Of a DNA stretch of 64,000 nt, positions 53,558 to 62,515 are shown one piece after another. How positions within the stretch are numbered: the stretch's first letter is position 1; every line of letters begins with the position of its first letter. Under the pieces are notes generated by a model. That model was not told the DNA's origin. It worked only from the letters and a program-made list of their open reading frames with translations, and searched no databases. A program made the translations under genes and the position numbers. The DNA comes from Pseudomonadota bacterium (GTDB lineage: Bacteria; Pseudomonadota; Gammaproteobacteria; Steroidobacterales; Woeseiaceae): assembly GCA_022563505.1 (NCBI GenBank), contig JADFNG010000005.1, forward strand, positions 1 to 64,000, written 5' to 3'.

Positions 53558-53724
53558 TTAAGGAGCCTCTGATCTATTCGTGAACGCGTATCCTGGCTGT
53601 AAAATATCCAGCTTCGGCGTTGCGAATCTTCGCAATGGCCAGCCATTACGGGCGATCCGCGCCTTGAATCTGAATATTTTGACTCCCAATCTACTTCGCC
53701 CAGAATAAATCAGAGGTTCCTTAA
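53558..53724. repeat. Palindromic MITE-like repeat element, copy B (complete, 167 bp)
   Basis: Ends TTAAGGAGCCTCTGATCTAT and, inverted, TTAAGGAACCTCTGATTTAT: terminal inverted repeats of about 22 bp with two mismatches. Inside are a perfect hairpin TTGCGAATCTTCGCAA and AATGGCCAGCCATT. It carries no ORF of its own. It fills the gap between convergent rppH and hemJ, and its right TTAA provides the hemJ stop codon (53721-53723). Confidence 0.9.
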
Positions 53725-54152
53725 GACGGTTTTACAATCGCCAGCGCAATAATCACCAGCAGGAACAACACCGGAATTTCGTTGAACCAGCGCATGCCCC
53801 TGGTATTTTGCGTTTGGTATCCGTTTTGCAGCTGTTCGATCCAGAGCCAGCAGCGGAAATGGAAGACGCTGAGGCCAAACAGGAACAGAACTTTGACCTG
53901 AAACCAAGTTTGCTGCATCAATCCCGGATGCAGCCACAGCAGCACGAGACCGAAGACGAGCGCAAGGACGGCACCGAGCGTCATGATGGCGAACAGTCTT
54001 CGTTCCATGACTGTGAAACGACTGCGCCCCTGTTCATCGTCGGCCTGTGCATGGTAAATAAACAGTCGCGGCAGGTAGAACAGGCCGGCGAACCAGGTCA
54101 CCATGAAGGCCAGGTGCAGTGCCTTGATCCAAAGATACGCTGAATGCTGCAT
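53721..54152 (-). CDS. hemJ: Protoporphyrinogen IX oxidase HemJ
   Basis: 143 residues, four to five membrane helices. KALHLAFMVTWFAGLFYLPR carries the conserved His of the HemJ family, VMERRLFAIMTLGAVLALVF the next block, and VKVLFLFGLSVFHFRCWLW a third. It oxidises protoporphyrinogen IX in heme synthesis. The last codons KPS then TAA: the stop lies in repeat copy B, so the native C-terminus may have been altered slightly. Divergent from the DUF6776-type gene. Confidence 0.88.
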   Translation of the reverse strand: MQHSAYLWIKALHLAFMVTWFAGLFYLPRLFIYHAQADDEQGRSRFTVMERRLFAIMTLGAVLALVFGLVLLWLHPGLMQQTWFQVKVLFLFGLSVFHFRCWLWIEQLQNGYQTQNTRGMRWFNEIPVLFLLVIIALAIVKPS

Positions 54153-54272
54153 TCAGGCTTGCCTCCCAGGCTGTTGCCAGTCTGATATATAACCAATTTC
54201 GTGATCTGCTGCACTTCTGTTTGATCGTGTCGCCGCGTACCATACTGGATTCTCATGGTTTGAGGTACGACG

Positions 54273-54992
54273 GTGGTGGCAGCAAGAAATCCAGCAAACA
54301 TCAGCGGTATTCCGGTCTGGCTGCTTAGAGGCGGGATTCTGCTGGCGCTGGTCGCCGGTGGCTACCTGGTTTTCGAGTTGGGTCGAATTCAGGCGAGTTA
54401 CAGCATTGTCGACAGCTTTGTGGAACGGCAGGTCTTTCACGAGGAGATTACCGGTCTTGAGGCGCAAATTATCGGGCTTAATGAGGAAGTGACGCTGCTC
54501 GAAACCCATCGCGATATTGATCGGGAGGCCTACAGGGATGTCGAGGTCAACCTCACCGAATTGCAGCGAAAGATTCAGGAGCAGAGTGACGCGATCGCAT
54601 TTTATCGTGGCATCGTGTCACCGGCAGACGGCGGGCGTGGCCTGCGCGTGCAGAATCTCAAGCTGAAGAAGGGCAAAGAGGAGCGCTCGTATATTGTGCG
54701 ACTGGTGCTGATTCAAGTTATGCAGCATGATCGTTCCGTGAAGGGTAATGTGAACTTTAGTATTGAGGGTGAGCAGGACGGCGTTGCCACGACGTACACG
54801 TTGCAGCAGCTTGTTCCACCTGATGAGGACAGCAACTGGCCATTTTCTTTTCGATATTTTCAGGACTTCGATCGGAAGGTTGTGTTGCCGGACGGGTTTA
54901 CGCCGGAACGAATCAATATTGAAGTGAAATCGCGAACCAAGTCGATCGCCAGTATTGAGCAAAGTTTTCTTTGGCAGACAGGCCAAAGCTAA
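54273..54992 (+). CDS. Conserved membrane-anchored coiled-coil protein (DUF6776-type)
   Basis: 239 residues from GTG 54273. One membrane segment at about 17-36, a coiled coil about 50-110 (LEAQIIGLNEEVTLLETHRD), then a beta-rich periplasmic domain (SPADGGRGLRVQNLKLKKGK to SIEQSFLWQ). In Pseudomonas a similar protein precedes the bactofilin and erpA genes, as here, suggesting a cell-shape or envelope role. Its TAA (54990-54992) lies at the left end of repeat copy C. Confidence 0.75.
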   Translation: MVAARNPANISGIPVWLLRGGILLALVAGGYLVFELGRIQASYSIVDSFVERQVFHEEITGLEAQIIGLNEEVTLLETHRDIDREAYRDVEVNLTELQRKIQEQSDAIAFYRGIVSPADGGRGLRVQNLKLKKGKEERSYIVRLVLIQVMQHDRSVKGNVNFSIEGEQDGVATTYTLQQLVPPDEDSNWPFSFRYFQDFDRKVVLPDGFTPERINIEVKSRTKSIASIEQSFLWQTGQS

Positions 54993-55154
54993 GGAACCTC
55001 TGATCCATTCGTGGACGAAGTAGATTGGGAGTCAAGATATTCAGATTCAAGGCGCGGATCGCCCGTAATGGCTAGCCATTGCGAAGATTCGCAACGCCGA
55101 AGCTGGATATTCTGCAGCCAGGATACGAGTTCACGAATGGATCAGAGGTTCCCT
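54990..55154. repeat. Palindromic MITE-like repeat element, copy C (complete, inverted relative to B)
   Basis: The reverse complement aligns with copy B almost throughout. Terminal inverted repeats AAGGAACCTCTGATCCATTC and its match at the right end (about 55132-55154) extend to about 23 bp. It lies between the DUF6776-type gene and the bactofilin gene; the bactofilin ribosome-binding site GAAGGAGG follows directly after it. Confidence 0.9.
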
Positions 55155-55168
55155 GAAGGAGGAATTGC

Positions 55169-55597
55169 ATGTTTGGGCGAAAACAACGCCGGCACAGCGT
55201 GATAGACACGCTAATCGGCTCGAATTCAAAGGTAAATGGCGATCTGATTTTTCACGGTGGCTGCCACATTGACGGTGCCGTTAAAGGCAGTGTTTCTGCC
55301 GATGCCGATTCCGATTCTGCGCTCAGTATTTCGCAAGACGGATCCGTTGAGGGCGGCGTATCGGTTCCTTATGTCGTATTGAAGGGCATTGTGCGCGGTG
55401 ACGTCGTCGCATCACAGCGAGTGGAACTGGGCTCGACAGCGCGTGTCATAGGAAATGTGTACTACAATCTGATAGAAATGGCGATTGGCGCCGAGATTAA
55501 CGGTAAACTGGTGCATCAGCCGGAGGGCCAGGTGCCGCTGCTTGAGCAGGAAGCAAGCAATGCGCCGTCAGCGATGCCGGCACACGGCACCAGTTAA
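55169..55597 (+). CDS. Bactofilin (polymer-forming cytoskeletal protein)
   Basis: 142 residues from the ATG at 55169, preceded by AAGGAGG. Bactofilin core about 12-115: IDTLIGSNSKVNGDLIFHGG, HIDGAVKGSV, VEGGVSVPYVVLKGIVRGDV and RVIGNVYYNLIEMAIGAEI give the regular beta-helix spacing; short basic N-tail and Pro/Ala C-tail flank it. Bactofilins self-assemble into filaments and localise wall enzymes; an M23 peptidase, a known partner type, is encoded 5 kb away. Sits between the DUF6776-type gene and erpA. Confidence 0.93.
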   Translation: MFGRKQRRHSVIDTLIGSNSKVNGDLIFHGGCHIDGAVKGSVSADADSDSALSISQDGSVEGGVSVPYVVLKGIVRGDVVASQRVELGSTARVIGNVYYNLIEMAIGAEINGKLVHQPEGQVPLLEQEASNAPSAMPAHGTS

Positions 55598-55615
55598 GAG
55601 AGAGCAGAGAAAATC

Positions 55616-55984
55616 ATGGCAACAACGACACCAACCATCGGCTCAACAGGGGTTCCACCTCCACTGGTTTTTACGGACGCAGCGGCGGACAAGGTGGCTG
55701 AACTGATCCGGGAAGAAGATAACCCCGAGCTGAAGCTGCGAGTATTCGTCAGCGGCGGCGGCTGTTCGGGTTTTCAGTACGGCTTTACCTTCGATGAGAA
55801 AATCGAGGAAGGTGACAGCCGGGTTGAAAATCGCGGGGTTACCTTGATCATTGACCCGATGAGCGTGCAATACCTGATGGGTGCCGAGATTGATTACAAG
55901 GAAGATCTCCAGGGTGCCCAGTTCGTAATCCGCAACCCGAATGCAGCCACCACATGCGGCTGCGGCTCGTCCTTTTCCGTATGA
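55616..55984 (+). CDS. erpA: Iron-sulfur cluster insertion protein ErpA
   Basis: 122 residues. A-type carrier fold with its three cluster cysteines: [16 protein letters not shown] and the C-terminal TTCGCGSSF. The N-terminal 15 residues are Thr/Pro-rich. It passes [Fe-S] clusters to apoproteins such as isoprenoid-synthesis enzymes. Starts 18 bp after the bactofilin stop, probably one operon. Confidence 0.96.
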   Translation: MATTTPTIGSTGVPPPLVFTDAAADKVAELIREEDNPELKLRVFVSGGGCSGFQYGFTFDEKIEEGDSRVENRGVTLIIDPMSVQYLMGAEIDYKEDLQGAQFVIRNPNAATTCGCGSSFSV

Positions 55985-56034
55985 TGGAACGTCATTCCTG
56001 GTTCCGGTCAGCGGGGTTAGTCAGGGAGTAGACC

Positions 56035-57591
56035 ATATTCAACGTCGCTGCCGATTCGACGGCACCCGCGGCCGACAGGCACTCTGCCCCCGAGGTCCTC
56101 GCTGCCGTTGACCTGGGCTCCAACAGTTTTCACATGATCGTCGGCGAGCTGCGCCACGGCCAGCTCGTCATAATCGACCGCCTCAAGGAAACGGTGCGCT
56201 TGTCGGAGGGTCTTGACGAGAGCGGTGAACTGACGCGCGCTGCGCGCGACCGGGCGCTTGAATGTTTATCGCGCTTTGGCGAGCGGTTGCGTCATATCCA
56301 GGCATCGAATGTACGCGCGGCCGGCACCAGTACTTTTCGTCGCGCCAAAAACAGCCACGTGTTTTGCAAAGAGGCTGAGCAGGCGCTGGGTCATCCGCTG
56401 GAAATCATATCCGGCCTTGAAGAAGCACGGCTAATCTATGCCGGCGTGACGCATAGCATGCCACCGCATGATGGTTCGCGCCTGGTACTGGACATTGGTG
56501 GTGGCAGCACAGAGCTAATTCTTGGGGAGTCAAACAGACCCCGTGCGCTCGAAAGCCTGCATATGGGCTGCGTCGTCATGACCGAACGATATTTTGGAGA
56601 TGGCAGGGTCAGTCGCGCTGCATTTGATAAAGCACGACTTGCGGTTCGCCTGAAGCTACGACCGGTGAAGGCATTCTTTCGTGACACGCCCGGGATCGAG
56701 GTAATCGGCACATCCGGAACGATCCGGGCGACAGAAACGGTGGCACGGGAACTGGGGCTTATTGAAGCGGAACTGACGCGCAGCGCAGTGCAGCAGTTGA
56801 TTGAACGCTTGTGCGAATTCGATCTCATCGCGTCTGTTTCGCTGCCCGGTCTTCCCGAACGGCGTGCGCAGGTCTGGCCGGGAGGACTCGCCATTCTGGT
56901 CGAATTGCTGGGCGTGCTTCGCATCGATCGGCTCAGGACATCCGACGGCGCTCTTCGTGAAGGTCTCCTGTACGACAGCCTGGGACGATTGCAACATGAA
57001 GATGCGCGCGAACGCAGCGTGCAAGCGCTTGCCCGGCGTTACAATGTTGATCCTGGGCAGGCGCAGCGTGTCGCCGAAACTGCCAATGGTCTGCTCGGGC
57101 AGTGTGCCGGCGATTGGGATCTGGCCTCACCGCTGGTAACACGCATGCTCAAGTGGTCGGCGCTCCTGCACGAGATCGGGCTGGATATTTCCCACGACGG
57201 CTTTCATCGGCACGGTGCTTATATCGCCGCCAATGCGGACCTGCCTGGATTTCCCCGGGCAGAGCAGCAATTCCTGGCATTTCTGATCGCCAGCCAGAGG
57301 CGGCACATCGATGAAGATCTGCGCCATGAGCTGCCGTCGAAATGGCAAGGAAAGGCTCTGCGGTTGTCTGTGGTTCTGCGCCTGGCCGTTCTGTTGAATC
57401 GAAGTCGCAGTAACGCGGCGTTACCGGAAATCGAATTTGATGTTGCCGAGAATGGCCTGACCCTCGGTTTTCCGGATGGCTGGCTGGAGCAGAATCCGCT
57501 GACTCGCGCCGATCTGGAAAGAGAGAAAGATTACCTGCTCAGCTCGGGGTATGCGCTGTCTGTTCGCGTGCCTGCTGAAATATCAGGTTGA
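56035..57591 (+). CDS. ppx: Exopolyphosphatase Ppx (apparent ATA start)
   Basis: 518 residues if read from ATA 56035. The conserved AAVDLGSNSFHM nucleotide-binding motif ends at the first ATG (56134), so that ATG cannot be the true start; between the in-frame TAG at 56029 and 56134 there is no ATG, GTG or TTG. AGGGAG at 56023-56028 lies 6 nt before the ATA. Other motifs: GTSTFRRAKN, SGLEEARLIYAGV, VLDIGGGSTELILG, GTSGTIRATE and the C-terminal HD-like domain with ALLHEIGLDISHDGFHRHGA. It hydrolyses terminal phosphate from polyphosphate. Convergent with ppk1 (9 bp overlap). Confidence 0.9.
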   Translation: MFNVAADSTAPAADRHSAPEVLAAVDLGSNSFHMIVGELRHGQLVIIDRLKETVRLSEGLDESGELTRAARDRALECLSRFGERLRHIQASNVRAAGTSTFRRAKNSHVFCKEAEQALGHPLEIISGLEEARLIYAGVTHSMPPHDGSRLVLDIGGGSTELILGESNRPRALESLHMGCVVMTERYFGDGRVSRAAFDKARLAVRLKLRPVKAFFRDTPGIEVIGTSGTIRATETVARELGLIEAELTRSAVQQLIERLCEFDLIASVSLPGLPERRAQVWPGGLAILVELLGVLRIDRLRTSDGALREGLLYDSLGRLQHEDARERSVQALARRYNVDPGQAQRVAETANGLLGQCAGDWDLASPLVTRMLKWSALLHEIGLDISHDGFHRHGAYIAANADLPGFPRAEQQFLAFLIASQRRHIDEDLRHELPSKWQGKALRLSVVLRLAVLLNRSRSNAALPEIEFDVAENGLTLGFPDGWLEQNPLTRADLEREKDYLLSSGYALSVRVPAEISG

Positions 57592-59676
57592 TGATTTACT
57601 GAGAGTGGCGAGCTTGTTGAGGAACGAATCCTGCGCCGATTTGGGTGCGTCGCTGCCGGGGCTTAATTTTTCGTAAGTGCCATCTTGCCGCAGCTCCCAA
57701 GCCTGGCAATTATCGGCGAGAAATAATTCGAGATCTGCTTTCAGGCGATCTTTAAGCGGGCGCTGGCGTATGGGGAAACAGGTTTCCGTGCGACGGAAAA
57801 AATTTCGATCCATCCAGTCTGCGCTTGAACAGAAAAACTCCTCCTTGCCGTCGTTCAAAAAATAGAAAATACGGGAGTGCTCCAGAAAACGTCCAACGAT
57901 CGAGCGCACGCGAATATTCTCGGACAATCCGGGAACGCCCGGTCGCAGCGAGCAAATGCCGCGCACGATGAGGTCGATCTGGACCCCGGCTGCCGACGCT
58001 CGATACAACGCATCGATGATTCGAGGCGCCGTTAGCGCATTTATTTTCGCGATGATACGAGCGTCGATTCCCGCCTCCGCGTAAGCGATTTCACGGTCTA
58101 TGCGCATGATCATTTCGTCAAACAACAGGAAGGGCGCTGTCAGAATTCGGTCAAGATCTACCGCCGCCGTCAGGCTTGTCAACTGCATGAAAATTTTATG
58201 CACGTCTTCGCCCAGCTTCTGACTGCTGCTGAAATAGCTGTAGTCCGTATAAACTCGTGCAGTGCCGGGGTGGTAGTTGCCAGTGCCGAGATGCACATAG
58301 CGCCGCATCTTGCCCTGCTCTCGCCGCACAACCAGAGACATCTTCGCGTGTGTCTTGTAGCCCACCAGGCCGTAAATCACATGCGCTCCGGCTTCCTGCA
58401 GGCGATTGGCCAGCGAAATATTGGCTGCTTCATCGAAACGTGCCATGAGTTCAATGATTGCAGTCACTTCCTTGCCCGCAGTTGCCGCCCTGACCAAATG
58501 TTCGACGATGGGGGAATCCGCCCCGGTACGGTAGAGCGTCTGCTTGATCGCGAGCACATCAGGATCGGTCGCTGCGGTGGCGATGAATTCGATGACCGGG
58601 GCAAATGACTGGTAGGGGTGCTGCAGCAATATGTTGCGATTGTTCAACACCGTAAACAGGCTGGCGTCCGTCTTTAACGACCGCGGCAAGCCCGGCGTAA
58701 AAGCCGGATAACAGAGTTCCGGGCGTTCTGCCATGTCGCAGACTGCTACCAGGCGATTCAGGTTGACCGGCCCATCGACGGTGAAAAGATCGGCCTGGTC
58801 CAGAGAAAAATGATCCAGCAGGAAGTCGCACAAATCCTGTGGGCAGCGGTGGCTGATCTCCAGACGCACGGCGGCACCGTAACGACTGGCTGCGAGCTGT
58901 CCTTCCAGCGCGTGGATCAGGTCTTCGACTTCTTCATTATCCACATAGAGATTGCTGTTACGCGTCACTCGAAACTGGTAGCACCCGTCGACCTGCATCT
59001 GCGGAAATAAATCATCCACGTGCGCATGGATGATCGATGACAGGAAAACGAAGTTACTGCAACCTGGCTCACTAAGATGTTCGGGTAGTCGGATGATTCG
59101 CGGCAGGGAGCGCGGTGCCTGCACGATCGCCCGGTGCCTGCGTCGGCCGAAAGCATCCTTGCCATCGAGCCGGACGATGAAGTTCAGGCTCTTGTTCAGG
59201 ATTTTCGGGAACGGTCGAGATGGATCGAGCGTGAGTGGCGTCAGAACCGGCACAATTTCATCATGAAAAAATGCGGTCAGCCAATGTTTCTGATTTGCGG
59301 TCCAGTCTTCCCGCTTCGGGAAGAAAATATGCTCTTTCGCCAGCTCCGGGAAGATCACCGCGTTCAACATTTCGTACTGTTGGTCGACCAGTATCAGCGC
59401 CCGGCGCCGCAACTCGTCAAAAAGTTGCTGTGGCGCCAGCTTGTCAGGCCCCTGGGTTGGCGCACCGATTTCGAGCCTCTGTTTCAGGGCGGCGACACGC
59501 ACCTCGAAAAACTCATCCAGATTGGTGCAAGAGATACACAGGAATCGCAGTCGCTCAAGAATCGGTGTGTCCGAAATTGCCGCCTGATCGAGCACGCGAT
59601 AATTGAACTCGAGCATGCTGAGTTCACGATTGATGTACGGATCGGTTGGCAGGGACGCAGCGTCCACGATGGGCAC
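57583..59676 (-). CDS. ppk1: Polyphosphate kinase
   Basis: 697 residues from GTG 59676. YINRELSMLEFNYRVLDQA (N domain), LTPLTLDPSRPFPKILNKSL, the phospho-His in YKTHAKMSLVVRRE, the second catalytic His in FLEHSRIFYFLNDG, and RRTETCFPI near the C-terminus are all present. It polymerises ATP gamma-phosphate into polyphosphate, reversed by the adjacent Ppx. Length matches E. coli Ppk (688). Confidence 0.97.
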   Translation of the reverse strand: MPIVDAASLPTDPYINRELSMLEFNYRVLDQAAISDTPILERLRFLCISCTNLDEFFEVRVAALKQRLEIGAPTQGPDKLAPQQLFDELRRRALILVDQQYEMLNAVIFPELAKEHIFFPKREDWTANQKHWLTAFFHDEIVPVLTPLTLDPSRPFPKILNKSLNFIVRLDGKDAFGRRRHRAIVQAPRSLPRIIRLPEHLSEPGCSNFVFLSSIIHAHVDDLFPQMQVDGCYQFRVTRNSNLYVDNEEVEDLIHALEGQLAASRYGAAVRLEISHRCPQDLCDFLLDHFSLDQADLFTVDGPVNLNRLVAVCDMAERPELCYPAFTPGLPRSLKTDASLFTVLNNRNILLQHPYQSFAPVIEFIATAATDPDVLAIKQTLYRTGADSPIVEHLVRAATAGKEVTAIIELMARFDEAANISLANRLQEAGAHVIYGLVGYKTHAKMSLVVRREQGKMRRYVHLGTGNYHPGTARVYTDYSYFSSSQKLGEDVHKIFMQLTSLTAAVDLDRILTAPFLLFDEMIMRIDREIAYAEAGIDARIIAKINALTAPRIIDALYRASAAGVQIDLIVRGICSLRPGVPGLSENIRVRSIVGRFLEHSRIFYFLNDGKEEFFCSSADWMDRNFFRRTETCFPIRQRPLKDRLKADLELFLADNCQAWELRQDGTYEKLSPGSDAPKSAQDSFLNKLATLSKSST

Positions 59677-59734
59677 ACAACACCATTGGCTTCAGTCGGC
59701 CGATCAGTATAACAAGCTCTGCATTACAAAATGC

Positions 59735-60865
59735 TTAAGCAGCGCACACATATATCCCCCCGAGTATTTCCGGCTGCCTCGCGCCGGTTACAGAGGGCAA
59801 GTTTCCCGGCTGTCCGAGGATGGTTTGCCGGGCGAGCCACGCAAATGCGGTGGCTTCGACGTAGTCCGGGTCAAGGCCATGATCGCTGGTTGATGACCAT
59901 TTGACGGAGAGCGCCAATCGAGACAGGCCGTCCATCAAGGCGATATTGTGCACGCCACCGCCGCACACGAGAATTTCCTGTGAGCCGGCTGCATACTGGC
60001 TGACCGCGTCGCCGATCGACTGGACCGTGAGGGCGAGCAGTGTCGTCTGGATGTCGGTGGCCGAAAACGACTGGCCACCGGCATAGCCTTCAAGCCAGTC
60101 AATATTGAAATATTCGAAGCCGGTACTCTTTGGGGGCGACATGGAGAAGTAATCGTCCTGGAGCATTCGCGACAGCAAATCCGGCAGCACTTCTCCACTG
60201 CGGGCCCAGGCGCCGCCGTCATCGAACGGCCGGTCCTGTTCCTGTTGCGTCCACGCATCGAGCAGAACGTTGCCGGGGCCGGTATCGAAACCGGTAACAT
60301 CACTACCGCCTTCGGGCAGCACCGTAATATTGGCGATGCCGCCGATATTCAATACAACACGAGCATCTTTTTCGTCTGCAAAAAGCCACTGGTGAAAGGC
60401 CGGCGTGAGGGGTGCGCCTTCACCACCGGCGGCAAGATCACGTCGCCTGAAATCGGCAACGGTGGTGATCCCGGTGCCGCTGGCAATGATATTCGGGTCG
60501 CCTATCTGTAGTGTGAATGGACGATCGCTATGGGGGCAGTGTCGTATCGTCTGGCCATGACTGCCGATTGCCCGCACCCGTGAGGACGCTGTTCCCGCTG
60601 CATCCAGCAATGACGTTGCAGCGTCGCGAAAACAGGTGCCTACCCAATGGTCAAGTTTGCCGAGCGTATTAATCGTTGTTTCATCGGGCTTCCGGCTGGA
60701 GTTGATCAATGCCTCACGCAATTCGCTGGGATAGGCATAGCTTGCGGCAGCAATGGTTTCGCAATTCTTGTCGTCCAGTCGAACCAGCGCCGCGTCGATG
60801 CCATCCATACTGGTGCCGGACATCAGGCCGATATAAAGAGAACAGGGGTTCTCAGTGTCTGACAT
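59735..60865 (-). CDS. anmK: Anhydro-N-acetylmuramic acid kinase
   Basis: 376 residues. ATP/sugar site LYIGLMSGTSMDGIDAALVR, SHGQTIRHCP, FRRRDLAAGGEGAPLTPAFH, NIGGIANITVLP and FDTGPGNVLLDAW, and the C-terminal EILVCGGGVHN are intact. It converts 1,6-anhydroMurNAc to MurNAc-6-phosphate for wall recycling, downstream of MltD and AmpD. Its start lies 5 bp after the M23 peptidase stop, one operon. Confidence 0.97.
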   Translation of the reverse strand: MSDTENPCSLYIGLMSGTSMDGIDAALVRLDDKNCETIAAASYAYPSELREALINSSRKPDETTINTLGKLDHWVGTCFRDAATSLLDAAGTASSRVRAIGSHGQTIRHCPHSDRPFTLQIGDPNIIASGTGITTVADFRRRDLAAGGEGAPLTPAFHQWLFADEKDARVVLNIGGIANITVLPEGGSDVTGFDTGPGNVLLDAWTQQEQDRPFDDGGAWARSGEVLPDLLSRMLQDDYFSMSPPKSTGFEYFNIDWLEGYAGGQSFSATDIQTTLLALTVQSIGDAVSQYAAGSQEILVCGGGVHNIALMDGLSRLALSVKWSSTSDHGLDPDYVEATAFAWLARQTILGQPGNLPSVTGARQPEILGGIYVCAA

Positions 60866-60870
60866 GGTGG

Positions 60871-62286
60871 TTAGTTGAACGAAAGCGAAGCGATTTGCGT
60901 GCGCTTGTAGCGGAGGAGTTCGTCGAGAATCGGTTGCACGGTCGCGAGAAATTCCGCGCGATATTCAGCCTTGATCGGTTCAGCTTGCGGCAGCGATACA
61001 GTCCGAGGATTACGATGCACGCCATTTACGCGGTACTCATAGTGCAGGTGATTTGCAGTCGCCAGTCCGGTGCTGCCAACGAAGCCGATCGTCTGTCCCT
61101 GTCGTACGCGTTTTCCGATGCGGGCGGATTTCGCGAATCCTGACAGGTGTGCGTAAAGCGTTGTGATATTGCCACCGTGTTGCAGGATGATGGCATTGCC
61201 ATAGCCGTTCTTGACGCCTCGAAAGATCACTTTGCCATCACCCGCTGCCATGATGGCGGTACCCTTTGGCGCCGCGTAATCCACGCCGCGATGCGCCCGA
61301 ATGGTATTGAGAACAGGGTGCCGACGTCTTGGATTGAAACTGGAGCTGATGCGCGTGAAATCGACGGGTGCCCGGACAAAAGCCTTGCGGACACTGTGGC
61401 CGTCGGGCGTGAAGTAGTCGGAACGATTGTCGCTGTCGATATAGCGAATGGCCTGGAACTTGCGGCCGTTATTATTGAATTCCGCCGCAACGATTTCACC
61501 GTCGGAAACGAATTCACCGTCTTGCCAAATTTCCTCATAAAGGACGTAGTAATTGTCGCCCCTACGAATGTCGAGGACGAAATCGACATCCCAGGCAAAA
61601 ATGCCCGCCAGGTCCATGATGAGCTTGTCGCTCAGGCCGGCTTCGGCGCCGCTCAGGAAGAGTGAACTGTCGATGCGCCCGTATGCCAGCGTCTTTTTCA
61701 TTTCGATCTGTCGATCGATAAATTCGGCCTGGAAGCCATCCGTTGCTTGCGTGATCAGTAACGAACGGGTCAGACTGAGTTCCCGGTAGAGGCTGATCAG
61801 GTTGCCGTCATCATGTTGAATTTCGAGTTCGTCGCCGGGTTTCAGCATGCGCAGGTAATCGCTTACGTCAGGCAAGCGGACGATTTCTGCGAGATGGCCA
61901 AGACTGATCTTGTGTTTGCGGAACAGTCCGTCGAGCGTGTCGCCAGAGGAGATCGTCCATGTAATCCGATCGTATTCGGGCTCCGGGAGCATGAGTGGGG
62001 GATGAAACGAAGACGGGCTAACCAACGTAGCGGTACCCGCTGCAACCTGGAACGGGCCATCGATGCCGAGCGAAACGGACGGCTCTGCAACAACGACCTC
62101 ATCGCTAATGTCCGCCACCGGCGGCACAGCGGTACCGGCAACATCATCGCGCGAGAGCAGCAATGCGATGCCGACCAGCGGCAATCCCAGCCCGACGGCG
62201 AACCACTGCACGGCTTTGGGCTTTCTTGATCTGGGTTTTGCAGACGACTTGTAGTCGTGGAGTAGCGGACTTACTGGACGACTCAA
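60871..62286 (-). CDS. Membrane-anchored LysM-like/M23 murein endopeptidase
   Basis: 471 residues from TTG 62286, chosen because GGGGAGG lies 7 nt upstream; the longer frame to 62346 lacks support. Cytoplasmic basic N-terminus, signal anchor about 28-45, LysM/OapA-like region about 110-160 (ITWTISSGDTLDGLFRKHK), then M23 domain about 330-440 with zinc ligands HRGVDYAAPKGTAI and NHLHYEYRVNG plus LYAHLSG. It cleaves peptidoglycan crosslinks, like MepM. Same order (M23 then anmK) as in Pseudomonas; divergent from tyrS. Confidence 0.93.
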   Translation of the reverse strand: MSRPVSPLLHDYKSSAKPRSRKPKAVQWFAVGLGLPLVGIALLLSRDDVAGTAVPPVADISDEVVVAEPSVSLGIDGPFQVAAGTATLVSPSSFHPPLMLPEPEYDRITWTISSGDTLDGLFRKHKISLGHLAEIVRLPDVSDYLRMLKPGDELEIQHDDGNLISLYRELSLTRSLLITQATDGFQAEFIDRQIEMKKTLAYGRIDSSLFLSGAEAGLSDKLIMDLAGIFAWDVDFVLDIRRGDNYYVLYEEIWQDGEFVSDGEIVAAEFNNNGRKFQAIRYIDSDNRSDYFTPDGHSVRKAFVRAPVDFTRISSSFNPRRRHPVLNTIRAHRGVDYAAPKGTAIMAAGDGKVIFRGVKNGYGNAIILQHGGNITTLYAHLSGFAKSARIGKRVRQGQTIGFVGSTGLATANHLHYEYRVNGVHRNPRTVSLPQAEPIKAEYRAEFLATVQPILDELLRYKRTQIASLSFN

Positions 62287-62515
62287 CGCGGCGCCTCCCC
62301 AATCGCTCGAAGTCGCTACTCTACAGTGACACCAACGGCCCGTCAAAAAAACTGTTAAAACTCATAGCTTTAAAGTCCAATACTAAATGCAATTCTCAAT
62401 ACGGACAGGACCCTGCGGTCTTGTCTTGCAGCCTGAGAAAAATACTGCAATCGAGTCTCCCCTCAGCCGTGCAGAATGCTAAAGTTCCGCGCCAAAGGAG
62501 CAAAGCAAAATACCC

